Below, one piece after another: positions 42,608 through 50,932 of a stretch of 57,193 bases of DNA; the first letter of the stretch is position 1, and each line of letters begins with the position of its first letter. The stretch is taken from positions 1 to 57,193 of the forward strand of contig CADBBK010000015.1 in NCBI GenBank assembly GCA_902792895.1. Reading direction: 5' to 3'. Position numbers and translations under genes: made by a program. Source of the DNA: an uncultured Bacteroidales bacterium. GTDB lineage: Bacteria > Bacteroidota > Bacteroidia > Bacteroidales > Muribaculaceae. The notes beneath the pieces are model-generated. The model searched no databases and was not told where the DNA came from. It saw only the letters and a list, made by a program, of their open reading frames with translations.

Positions 42608-44059
42608 TTATTTTGTCAAGCCGTGTGTTTTGGTGATTTTTGATACCAGCATGTCGCGAATTTCCTTGCCGCAACTGCATGCAATCACCGCCAGTGCGGC
42701 GGCCATATATGCCAGGTCGATCCATGCCGAATGGCTGAAATAGAAGGGCAGTCCGCTCAACAGCATGACGGCAATGGGTATCAGGGTGCGGGGTGAGAAC
42801 TTGAGGATGAAATAGCGCTTCATGTCAAACCAGCGGTAGATGACCAGCACCAGGTAGGTCACCAGGATGGTAGTGATGACGCCGTAGATGCCCAACGGCT
42901 TGATGAGCAGGAAATTGAGCGTCACATTGACGGCTGCAGCGAGGGTGATGGCGGGCAGGATGCGCTTGGTGTCCTTGGCGCACTGGTAGCCCATGTCAAA
43001 GAAGGCCACCACGGCAAACACCACTGCCGACAATCCCAGCGGATAGATGTAGTTGAGACTCTCGCTGTAGGCATCGGCGACCAGCCAGCCGTAATTGACC
43101 TTGAGCATGAACACATAGCCCACCAGGATGCCCGACATCAGGAAGATGTAGCTGTTGAACATCTTGGAGAAGAAGCGGTTGCGGTCAGGACTGTTGTACT
43201 GCATGATGGCGGTTTCCTGCCATGCCTGGTAGAAGATGATGGAAATGGTGGAGATCACGCCGGTGAAGCGCACCGCAATGGCATACACGCCATTCACGTC
43301 AAGTCCCAGGAAATGGCTGATGAAGAAACGGTCGCTGCTGCCGGTGAGCCACCAGCACAACGAACCCGGCAGCAGGGGCAGGGTATAGCGCAGGATGTCG
43401 TGAGTGACCTCGCCGAAGTCGATGTGCCAGCGGGTGTTGCGGGTAATCAGGTGCACCTTTGCCTCGACGCAGACCAGGGCCAGTATCCTCGCCAGGATGT
43501 TGGACAGGAAGATGCCCTTGATGCCCCAGCCCAGTCCGGCCACAAATAGGATGCTGAACACGCCGATGCCTAGCGCCGAGATGATGCCAACAGCGACAAA
43601 GGCACGGTTGTTGCCCAGTCCGCGGAACACCTGCGAATAGACCTCCTGCAGCGACATGGCCACCAGCAGCATCAGCACATAGCCGAGATACTGGATGTTG
43701 GTGAACAGGGCCAGCGCTATGGTCACGAGGACCGAGAGCGACAATGTACTGAGCAGGGTGTGGGAAACAAAGGTGACGATGCGTTGGCGTTGCGTGTCGT
43801 TGTCCGAGTCAAGCAGGAACCTGAACGCGCCGTCGCGCAGCATCAGCGTGACAAAGGGGATGAGCAACAGGCACACCTGCAGGCAGTTCTCGTAGTAGCC
43901 GAAGTGGGAGGTGTCGTGCACAAAATAGGTGTACATCGGCGCCATCATGAAGGTGATGAGCTTGGAGCCGATGTTGCCTATAGCATAAATGCCGATGTCC
44001 TTGATAAACTTGGAACCTCGGCTGCTTTTTGACCCTGTGTCACTGTTGTTAACGGTCAT
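42608..44059 (-). CDS. Wzx-like polysaccharide flippase
   Basis: A 483-residue membrane protein with about 14 hydrophobic segments, of the polysaccharide-transporter (PST/MATE-like) family, which flips lipid-linked repeat units across the inner membrane. The N-terminal FIKDIGIYAIGNIGSKLITF and central PLLPGSLCWWLTGSSDRFFI are family-like. The start at 44059 (MTVNNSD) is set by the promoter -7 box at 44079-44086; the in-frame ATG at 44089 would lie upstream of it. It heads the minus-strand run Wzx, Wza, Wzc, Wzy, the core export machinery of the locus. Confidence 0.9.
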   Translation of the reverse strand: MTVNNSDTGSKSSRGSKFIKDIGIYAIGNIGSKLITFMMAPMYTYFVHDTSHFGYYENCLQVCLLLIPFVTLMLRDGAFRFLLDSDNDTQRQRIVTFVSHTLLSTLSLSVLVTIALALFTNIQYLGYVLMLLVAMSLQEVYSQVFRGLGNNRAFVAVGIISALGIGVFSILFVAGLGWGIKGIFLSNILARILALVCVEAKVHLITRNTRWHIDFGEVTHDILRYTLPLLPGSLCWWLTGSSDRFFISHFLGLDVNGVYAIAVRFTGVISTISIIFYQAWQETAIMQYNSPDRNRFFSKMFNSYIFLMSGILVGYVFMLKVNYGWLVADAYSESLNYIYPLGLSAVVFAVVAFFDMGYQCAKDTKRILPAITLAAAVNVTLNFLLIKPLGIYGVITTILVTYLVLVIYRWFDMKRYFILKFSPRTLIPIAVMLLSGLPFYFSHSAWIDLAYMAAALAVIACSCGKEIRDMLVSKITKTHGLTK

Positions 44060-44078
44060 TGTCCTTTTTTTGCGGGTG

Positions 44079-44086
44079 CAAAGGTA
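44079..44086 (-). promoter_or_regulatory. Promoter -7 box of the wzx-wza-wzc-wzy run
   Basis: TACCTTTG on the minus strand, 19 nt before the Wzx-like start codon; it rules out the longer reading frame. Confidence 0.65.
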
Positions 44087-44168
44087 CAAAATTATTGAGT
44101 TTTTACATGCTCTTTCGGCAAATGTTTGTAATTTCGCAAGAAAAATGAGGCTGAGTGGGCTTCAGATA

Positions 44169-44234
44169 TTAGGCTTTAGGCTTTAGATGTTAGGCTTTAG
44201 GTGGCATGCGCCATCAATGGATCTAAAGCCTAAA
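44169..44234. repeat. Heptad inverted-repeat element G
   Basis: Five left units (TTAGGCT, TTAGGCT, TTAGATG, TTAGGCT, TTAGGTG), then the right arm TCTAAAGCCTAA (44222-44233), a perfect 12-bp inverse of TTAGGCTTTAGA (44176-44187). It ends 12 nt upstream of the acyltransferase start codon at 44247. Confidence 0.82.
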
Positions 44235-44246
44235 CGGTATACTAGA

Positions 44247-45302
44247 ATGATAAGGACAATCAATTCATGGCGCGGGCTGATAGCCATCACAGTGGTCCTG
44301 TTCCACCTTGGAGAGGAATGGGTCTACAACTATTCCGTGTCGGGAGTGGTGTTCTTTTTTGTGTCTAGCACTTTCTTGCTGGCGCTGAGGCATCCGTTCA
44401 AGCAGGTGACGGCGCGGGAGTATGGCCGTTTTGTCGTGTCGCACGCCGCGAGGATTTATCCGTTGCATTGGCTGGCGCTGGCCCTGCTCGTGTTGATGGC
44501 CCTGGTGTTCCACACCGCCACGCTGGACTGGGGGCGGATAGCGTTAAGTGCCCTGTTGCTGCACGAGTGGTCGCCGGTGCATGAGGTCCACTACTATCTC
44601 AACCCCGTGTCGTGGTTCCTGGGGGCCTTGCTGTTCTGCTACCTCGCTTACCCATTTGTCGCTCAATGGATTGGCCCCTGGCGGTTGCGTTACAAGGTGC
44701 TGCTCACGGTCCTGTATGGCCTCATGCTCGCCGCAGTGTTGCTGCCGCTCAACATTCCACAACGTGAGGCTATTTTTGTCAATCCGTTGTCCCATCTGCT
44801 CGACGTGTTCTCGGGCTTGGCGCTGTTCCATGTCTACGGGATACTGAAGGACCGTTGGCCGCGCATCAGTTATGGCAAGGCCACGCTCATCGAGGTGGGT
44901 GCGCTGCTGCTGCTCGCTGCGTTCATGACGGTCAACATTGTCACCACTTGGGTAAGGCCGTGGGAGGATGACGTCTTCTGGCACATCCCGGTGGGTGCGG
45001 TGCTTCTCGCTTTTGCCCTGTTGGCAGGGCAGGAGGGCGCTGTGGGGCGTGTGCTGCTGTGGCGGCCGCTGCAATGGCTGGGGGGCATCAGTTTCGAGGT
45101 CTTCGTGCTGCATTTTTGGGTATTCCAGCTGTTCAACTATGTGGTCTCGCCCATTGCGGGACATTTCGGTCTGGCAGTCTACTCTTGGCTGTGGCTGTCG
45201 ATACCATTGCTGATACTCATCTCGTGGATTGTAAACCGCTATTTCACAAGACCTTTATTCGCTGCCATTAAACGAAAAGTTCAACATGGACAGGGCGGCT
45301 AA
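44247..45302 (+). CDS. Acyltransferase-3-family membrane protein, tandem copy 1
   Basis: A 351-residue multi-pass membrane acyltransferase. The start at 44247 (MIRTINSWRG) is chosen because it matches the next gene's start (MIKTINGWRA) and because the upstream in-frame stretch is heptad element G. The conserved helix-1 block is LIAITVVLFHLGEEW, and GVVFFFVSSTFLLALRHPF follows. A later block, NPVSWFLGALLFCYLAYPF, is almost the same in the next gene. It is one of a tandem pair between the export genes and the T9SS operon. Likely O-acetylates surface sugars; the acceptor is unknown. Confidence 0.86.
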   Translation: MIRTINSWRGLIAITVVLFHLGEEWVYNYSVSGVVFFFVSSTFLLALRHPFKQVTAREYGRFVVSHAARIYPLHWLALALLVLMALVFHTATLDWGRIALSALLLHEWSPVHEVHYYLNPVSWFLGALLFCYLAYPFVAQWIGPWRLRYKVLLTVLYGLMLAAVLLPLNIPQREAIFVNPLSHLLDVFSGLALFHVYGILKDRWPRISYGKATLIEVGALLLLAAFMTVNIVTTWVRPWEDDVFWHIPVGAVLLAFALLAGQEGAVGRVLLWRPLQWLGGISFEVFVLHFWVFQLFNYVVSPIAGHFGLAVYSWLWLSIPLLILISWIVNRYFTRPLFAAIKRKVQHGQGG

Positions 45303-45348
45303 GACTGGTCATATTTTCAATCACTGAAAAAAGAAACGTAACTGGATA

Positions 45349-46443
45349 ATGATCAAAACCATCAACGGCTGGCGCGCCGTGTTCGCGCTGATGATAGTGC
45401 TCTTTCATGTGGGCGTGGCAGGGCTCGAGGAGATGACTTGGGCCGGAGTGTCGTTTTTCTTCATGGCAAGCGGTTTCCTGCTGGCGATGAAATATCCCGT
45501 CGAGCGCCTCGACAGTGAGGGGTATGGTCGGTTTGCCTGGCGCCATGCCGCCAAGTTGTTCCCCCTGCACTGGCTCACGCTCGTGTTGTGGCTGGCAGCG
45601 ATGGCCCTGGTGGGCATGTTGGCCATCAAGTCCCTGGCGCTAGCGCTCAATGCCACGTTGCTGCACACCTGGTCGCTCTCACATTCCATCTACTTCTCCT
45701 GCAACCAGTTCTCGTGGTTCCTGGGCACCTTGCTGTTCTGCTACCTGTGCTATCCCTTGCTGGCGCGATGGCTGTCGCGGTTGCGCCTGCGTGTGCGTGT
45801 CATTATTGTTATGGTGCTCGTGGTGATTGATTTCATCCTGCTGGCCATCAATGGCACCGACGGCTACTTCCGCACTGCCCTCTACGTTTTCCCGCCCGTG
45901 CGCATCATCGACTTCATCATCGGCATGGTGCTTGCCGCTGCGTTGCCTCACATCCAGGCGCTTCCCGTCATCGGCAAGGGCAAGAACGGTACCGATGCCG
46001 AACTGGTCGCCGTGGCGCTGCTCTCGGCGGCGGTGATGTCTTACCAGGCCTATTACGATCTGCTGCTGCGCTGGAGCGATGCCCTCATCTGGTGGCTCCC
46101 TGTCGCAGTGATTCTGCTCGTGTGCTACCTCTATGATAAGCGCGAGGGTTTCATCGGCAAGGTGTTGGCGTCCAAACCGTTGCAATGGCTTGGCGACATC
46201 AGCTTCGAGATTTTCATGCTGCAAGGCCTTGCAGCGCTGGTGTTCAACTACTTGTGTGCGCCTGTGCTGGCGCACTTGGGATTTGGCCACCCGTCGCCCT
46301 ACGGCAATCCGGGTGACTTCGACCCCATGGGCATGAGCCCCTATTCCCTGATACCAGTGTTCATCCTGCCCATCGACATCCTGCTCGCTTGGGCGGTCAA
46401 CCGCCTGTTCACGCGCCCCATCTCCCGCCTGCTGTTGAAGTAG
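45349..46443 (+). CDS. Acyltransferase-3-family membrane protein, tandem copy 2
   Basis: A 364-residue paralogue of the preceding gene, 46 nt downstream. The shared blocks are WRAVFALMIVLFHVG, GVSFFFMASGFLLAMKYP, FAWRHAAKLFPLHWL, NQFSWFLGTLLFCYLCYPL and PLQWLGDISFEIFMLQ. The C-terminal region carries an extra loop (about residues 320-340, GHPSPYGNPGDFDPMG) not in copy 1, which may change substrate choice. Both have about ten membrane segments. Confidence 0.87.
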   Translation: MIKTINGWRAVFALMIVLFHVGVAGLEEMTWAGVSFFFMASGFLLAMKYPVERLDSEGYGRFAWRHAAKLFPLHWLTLVLWLAAMALVGMLAIKSLALALNATLLHTWSLSHSIYFSCNQFSWFLGTLLFCYLCYPLLARWLSRLRLRVRVIIVMVLVVIDFILLAINGTDGYFRTALYVFPPVRIIDFIIGMVLAAALPHIQALPVIGKGKNGTDAELVAVALLSAAVMSYQAYYDLLLRWSDALIWWLPVAVILLVCYLYDKREGFIGKVLASKPLQWLGDISFEIFMLQGLAALVFNYLCAPVLAHLGFGHPSPYGNPGDFDPMGMSPYSLIPVFILPIDILLAWAVNRLFTRPISRLLLK

Positions 46444-46613
46444 GGCGCATCCATTGCTGTAAATTATTGATAATGAATGGACTTGTTGCCTTTGCGGCTT
46501 GGCGTGAAGGCCCTTGTGACGTGTGGGCGGCAGGGAGCCAACGTGGGTGCCTGTGGTAACAGTTTTTTGCATTTTGAGCAATAAGCGGGAAAAAGTTGCG
46601 TTATTAAGGTTAA

Positions 46614-47360
46614 ATGGACCTGACTAGGCTAAGACATATTGCATGGATAATGCTGCTGGTGATGGGGTGCGCTCATGTGCATGCCCAGGATAATGACATG
46701 ATTCTCAACCGCCCGTATGCCGACACCAAGCGAGTACACTTCGGTTTCTCGGTGGGCATGAATTTCCAGAATCTGGCTATCACCAACAACGGCTTTGTCA
46801 CCGATGACGGTGATGAGTGGTACGCCGATGTGCCTGCTCACTCGCCGGGCTTCAGTGTGAACGTGCTGGCCGACTTGCGTCTGCACGAGCACTTTAACCT
46901 GAGGATTTCGCCGGGTCTGTACTTCGGCAACAAGGTGGTGCGTTTCCTCAACCATCGCGGCAACCCCGAGTGGGTGGAGCAGAGCCACTACAAGCAGAGC
47001 CAGAACGTCAAGTCCACCTATATCGTGGTGCCCATCGACGTGAAGATGAGCGCCAAGCGTTACCACAACATGCGCCCCTATTTCACAGGCGGCGTGATGT
47101 ATGCCCAGGACTTGGCTAAAGAGCGCAGCGAGCAACTCAAGCTCAAGCACGGTGACCTGATGCTCACGGTGGGCATGGGATGTGACTTCTACATGCCTTT
47201 CTTCAAGCTCTGTCCCGAGGTGAAGTTCTGCTTCGGCCTCAAGAACCTGCTGGACCGCAACCGTCCCGACCTGGAGGACAGCCCTGAGATGTTGCGTTTC
47301 ACCAAGAGCGTGAGCAAGGTCCAGAGCAACATGGTGGTGGTGACGTTCTACTTTGAGTAA
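46614..47360 (+). CDS. porT: PorT-like outer-membrane beta-barrel protein (T9SS)
   Basis: A 248-residue outer-membrane protein of the PorT/SprT type, needed for type IX secretion. A signal peptide ends near residue 24 (HVHAQ). NRPYADTKRVHFGFSVGMNFQ is followed by alternating beta strands through to the terminal aromatic-rich VVVTFYFE, as in a small eight-strand barrel. It lies 13 nt upstream of porP and the rest of the T9SS core, which supports the call. The family is weakly conserved, so it could be another PorT-superfamily barrel (outer membrane protein beta-barrel domain). Confidence 0.75.
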   Translation: MDLTRLRHIAWIMLLVMGCAHVHAQDNDMILNRPYADTKRVHFGFSVGMNFQNLAITNNGFVTDDGDEWYADVPAHSPGFSVNVLADLRLHEHFNLRISPGLYFGNKVVRFLNHRGNPEWVEQSHYKQSQNVKSTYIVVPIDVKMSAKRYHNMRPYFTGGVMYAQDLAKERSEQLKLKHGDLMLTVGMGCDFYMPFFKLCPEVKFCFGLKNLLDRNRPDLEDSPEMLRFTKSVSKVQSNMVVVTFYFE

Positions 47361-47373
47361 TGACAAAAAGGAT

Positions 47374-48363
47374 ATGATCTATCGCTTGCATGACATACGC
47401 CGCCTGCTTGTCGCAATGACCGCCGCTCTGGTCGTTGCGCTTGGCGCTATGGCCCAAGTCGATGCTGCGATGTCCCATTTCTGGACCGCTCAGGGCTACT
47501 ACAACCCTGCTGTAGCGGGCAACATCAATGCCATCAACCTGCAGTTGGGCAGCCGCATGCAGTGGGTGGATTTCAAGCATGCCCCGATGACGTTCTACCT
47601 CACGGCCGACATGCCTTACAAGCTGCTCGAGCAGCGCTTTGGCGTGGGTGTGAAGGCTGAGTTTGAGCGCATCGGTCTGTACACCAATACCCGAATCGGT
47701 GCCCAGATTGCCTGGAAACGCAAGTTCGGCAAGGACATGCTGCTCAGCGTGGGTGTGCAGCCTGGCGTGTTCTCGCAGACTTTCCGCGGCAAGGAGGTCA
47801 TCATGGCCGAAGACGCTGAACACCAGGAAGGTAATGATGAAGCCATTCCCAAACAGGACGTGTCGGGAACGGCGTTTGATGCCAACGTGGGCGTGTACTT
47901 CTCGCACCCCTATTTCTGGACGGGGCTTTCGGTGACGCACGTCACCTCGCCCAGCATCGAATTGAAGGTTAACCGCGAGTCCATCGACTTCTACGAATTC
48001 AAAGCGAGCCGCACCTATTATTTTATGGGTGGCGGCAATATTCCGATTAATAACACGTTATTTGATATACAACCAGCGGTTATGTTCGCCACCGACCTGA
48101 AAGCCTGGACGGCCCAGGTGGCGGGACGTGTGCGCTATAACCGCATGCTGAGCATTGGTGCCGGCTATCGCTGGAAGGACGCTGTCACAGCCTTCATCGG
48201 CGTGAACCTGAAAGATGCCTACATCGGTTATGCCTACGATTATCCCGTGTCGGCCATCAGCAAGGCCACTTTCGGTAGCCATGAGGTGTTCATTAACTAC
48301 CGAGTGAAGCTGGACAAGAACGAGAAAAACAAGAACAAACAAAAGAGCGTACGCTTAATGTAG
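47374..48363 (+). CDS. porP: PorP/SprF-family outer-membrane protein (T9SS)
   Basis: A 329-residue outer-membrane protein of the PorP/SprF family, linked to the PorK/PorN ring of the type IX secretion system. A signal peptide ends near residue 29 (ALGAMAQ). The family start QVDAAMSHFWTAQGYYNPA(V)AG and strands such as LQLGSRMQWVDFKHAPMTF and NINAINLQ are clear. ATG 47374 is chosen over an in-frame TTG at 47353 that overlaps porT. It is followed by porK after 5 nt, matching the porP-K-L-M-N order known from Porphyromonas gingivalis. Confidence 0.92.
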   Translation: MIYRLHDIRRLLVAMTAALVVALGAMAQVDAAMSHFWTAQGYYNPAVAGNINAINLQLGSRMQWVDFKHAPMTFYLTADMPYKLLEQRFGVGVKAEFERIGLYTNTRIGAQIAWKRKFGKDMLLSVGVQPGVFSQTFRGKEVIMAEDAEHQEGNDEAIPKQDVSGTAFDANVGVYFSHPYFWTGLSVTHVTSPSIELKVNRESIDFYEFKASRTYYFMGGGNIPINNTLFDIQPAVMFATDLKAWTAQVAGRVRYNRMLSIGAGYRWKDAVTAFIGVNLKDAYIGYAYDYPVSAISKATFGSHEVFINYRVKLDKNEKNKNKQKSVRLM

Positions 48364-48368
48364 AGAAT

Positions 48369-49811
48369 ATGAAGAAACTAATTTTGATACTGTTGGTCGC
48401 CGTGGCGACTGTGTCATGCTCATCCATTCGCAAGGGCGGGTCCAATGGCGGTGAGGTCACCGGCGTTGGCGCAACCGTGTTTAACGAGACCACACCTTAC
48501 GGCATGGTGCTTGTTGAAGTGGGCTCGATGCGTGAGGGTCCCAACGAGCGCGACTCGGTCTGGGGCATCGACTCGACAGCCCATGGCGTGTCGGTTGACG
48601 CGTTCTGGATGGACGAGATGGAGGTGAGCAACTCCAAGTACAAGCAGTTTGTGTATTGGGTGCGCGACTCCATTATCCGCGAGCGTCTCGCAGATCCTGC
48701 CTACGGTGGCAACGAGGAGTTCAAGATCGAGGAGGACAAGGATGGTAATCCCGTCACTCCCCACCTGGACTGGAGCAAGTCGATTCCCTGGAAGAACCCC
48801 AGCGAGGACGAGGAGCGTGCCATCGAGAGCGTTTATCGCATCAACCCCATCACGGGCGTGAAGGAACTGGATGCCGCTCAGATGAACTACCGCTACGAGA
48901 TCTATAACCTCACCGAGGCCGCCAAGCGCCGTCACCGCTTTGACCCCGAGCGTCGCGACTACAACACCGACCATGAGGTGGACTACACGGCTCCCACCAT
49001 CAGCAAGGATACCGCGTATCTCGACGACGAGGGACGCATCGTTCGCCAGACCATCACGCGTGCGCTGCAGAGCGATTACGACTTCCTTAACACCTACATT
49101 GTCAATATCTACCCCGACACCACCTGCTGGGTCAACGACTTTGAGAATGCCTATCAGGAGCCCTATGTGCGCATGTACTTCGCCAACGGCAACTACAACA
49201 ACTATCCCGTTGTCGGTGTGAGCTGGGAGCAGGCCAACGCCTTCTGCCACTGGCGCACCGAGTTCCTGAAGAAGTCACTGGGCAACCAGGGCATCTATGT
49301 AGAGCCCTTCCGCCTGCCCACCGAGGCCGAGTGGGAGTTTGCTGCCCGTGCCGGCCAGAACAAGAACAAGTACCCGTGGGAAGGCGACCTGCCCCTGACG
49401 GTGGACGAGGGTTGCTTCTATGCCAACTTCAAGCCCGATGAGGGTAACTACGTCAAGGACGGTTACATCATCTCGGCTCCCGTGGGCACCTATGAGCCCA
49501 ACGACTACGGCCTGTATGACATGGCCGGTAACGTGAGCGAGTGGACCTCCACGGCCTATACCGAGAGCATCGACCGCATGACCGATGACATCAACCCCGA
49601 GTACCGCTACTATGTCGCACAGGAGGATCCCTACAAGATGTCGCGCAAAATCGTGCGTGGCGGCTCCTGGAAAGACGTGGTGCACAACATCCGCGCCGAT
49701 CTGCGCATGTGGGAATACCAGAACGAGCAGAGGAGCTACATCGGTTTCCGCTGCGTCCGCTCCAAGGTGGGCCTGGTCAAGGGCCGCCGCAAGAACTGCT
49801 GCAAGGACTAA
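48369..49811 (+). CDS. porK: T9SS ring lipoprotein GldK/PorK
   Basis: A 480-residue outer-membrane lipoprotein forming, with PorN, the periplasmic ring of the type IX secretion system. The lipobox ends at Cys17 (TVSC). The body is a formylglycine-generating-enzyme-like (FGE/sulfatase-modifying) domain: GMVLVEVGSM near residue 40, FWMDEMEVSNSKYKQFV, RLPTEAEWEFAARAG near 316, AGNVSEWTS near 390 and RGGSWKDV near 430. In this family the domain is structural. Length is typical (gliding protein GldK about 460-490). Confidence 0.96.
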   Translation: MKKLILILLVAVATVSCSSIRKGGSNGGEVTGVGATVFNETTPYGMVLVEVGSMREGPNERDSVWGIDSTAHGVSVDAFWMDEMEVSNSKYKQFVYWVRDSIIRERLADPAYGGNEEFKIEEDKDGNPVTPHLDWSKSIPWKNPSEDEERAIESVYRINPITGVKELDAAQMNYRYEIYNLTEAAKRRHRFDPERRDYNTDHEVDYTAPTISKDTAYLDDEGRIVRQTITRALQSDYDFLNTYIVNIYPDTTCWVNDFENAYQEPYVRMYFANGNYNNYPVVGVSWEQANAFCHWRTEFLKKSLGNQGIYVEPFRLPTEAEWEFAARAGQNKNKYPWEGDLPLTVDEGCFYANFKPDEGNYVKDGYIISAPVGTYEPNDYGLYDMAGNVSEWTSTAYTESIDRMTDDINPEYRYYVAQEDPYKMSRKIVRGGSWKDVVHNIRADLRMWEYQNEQRSYIGFRCVRSKVGLVKGRRKNCCKD

Positions 49812-49884
49812 TCCGCACATTATTTATAGTACACATTATCTAGAATCCTATTCGTCACACTCATTTTTTATAGTTTAAGCCAGT

Positions 49885-50865
49885 ATGGGTAAAATCAAGA
49901 GATATAAAAAGAAAGCAGGCCGCTTCTTGAAGAGCGACAGCGGACAGCGCTTTTTCAACTTCGCCTATAGTATCGGTGCCGCAGTCGTTATCTTGGGTGC
50001 CTTGTTCAAGATCCTGCACCTGCCTTGGGGTAACACGATTCTGACCATCGGTATGGGTACCGAGGTGTTGATGTTCGTGCTCACGGCATTTGACAAGCCC
50101 GAGAAGGAATATCACTGGGAGGAAGTCTTCCCTGTGTTGGCCAGCCAGAATCCCGAGGACCGTCCCGACTTCAATACCGGCGGCGGAATCTTCATTGGCG
50201 GCTCCGGCGGCAGCGGCGAGGGCTATGAAGGCGGCGAAATCAACGTCAGTGTCTCTGAGGCCAAGAGCGCCGTGGGCCTGCCCCAAGGCGTGAACCTGAG
50301 CGAGGAGGATACCCTGTCGCTGAGCGAGAGCATCGCTAAGATGGCTGCTGCCAGCGACCAGCTGTCGCGCATGGCCGAGTTGACCGATGCCACCCAGCAG
50401 TACCTGAGCCAGATGGCTGCCATCAGCGAGCAGATGCAGAAGCTCCAGGTCACCACCACCGCACTCAACGAGGTGAGCGAGACGCTGCTGGGCAGCTACC
50501 GCGCCATTACCGACAACAGCCAGAACATCACCGAGAGCTCTACCGGTTATGTGGACCAGATGCAGGCCCTGAACCAGAACATCAGCGGCTTGAATACCAT
50601 CTATGAGATCCAGCTGAAGAGCATCTCCTCGCAGCTTGACAACATCGACCGCGTGAACCGCGGCCTGAAGGACATCCGCGACATGTACGAGAAGAGCGCT
50701 GCCGAGAGTGCCCACTACTGTGACGAGACCGAGAAGATGGCCCGCTACATGAAGCAGCTGAACAGCGTCTATGAGAAGATGATCAAGGCCATGACCGTCA
50801 ACATGTACCGTCCCATGCCCGGCATGCCCGGTATTGACCCCGAGAGCCCCGACCAGGACGCATAA
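49885..50865 (+). CDS. porL: T9SS motor protein GldL/PorL
   Basis: A 326-residue inner-membrane protein, half of the proton-driven motor of the type IX secretion system. Two N-terminal membrane helices (about residues 22-45, FFNFAYSIGAAVVILGALF, and 52-70, ILTIGMGTEVLMFVLTAF) include the conserved membrane Glu (Glu60), which in GldL is tied to proton flow. The remainder is a cytoplasmic part with glycine-rich linker (about 93-108) and a long helical region. It lies between porK and porM, as expected. Confidence 0.96.
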   Translation: MGKIKRYKKKAGRFLKSDSGQRFFNFAYSIGAAVVILGALFKILHLPWGNTILTIGMGTEVLMFVLTAFDKPEKEYHWEEVFPVLASQNPEDRPDFNTGGGIFIGGSGGSGEGYEGGEINVSVSEAKSAVGLPQGVNLSEEDTLSLSESIAKMAAASDQLSRMAELTDATQQYLSQMAAISEQMQKLQVTTTALNEVSETLLGSYRAITDNSQNITESSTGYVDQMQALNQNISGLNTIYEIQLKSISSQLDNIDRVNRGLKDIRDMYEKSAAESAHYCDETEKMARYMKQLNSVYEKMIKAMTVNMYRPMPGMPGIDPESPDQDA

Positions 50866-50932
50866 CCGTGCCCCAACCGAGATTAAACTAACGACGTCAT
50901 TCCTATTCTAACCGATAGAGAGAAACTTATAG

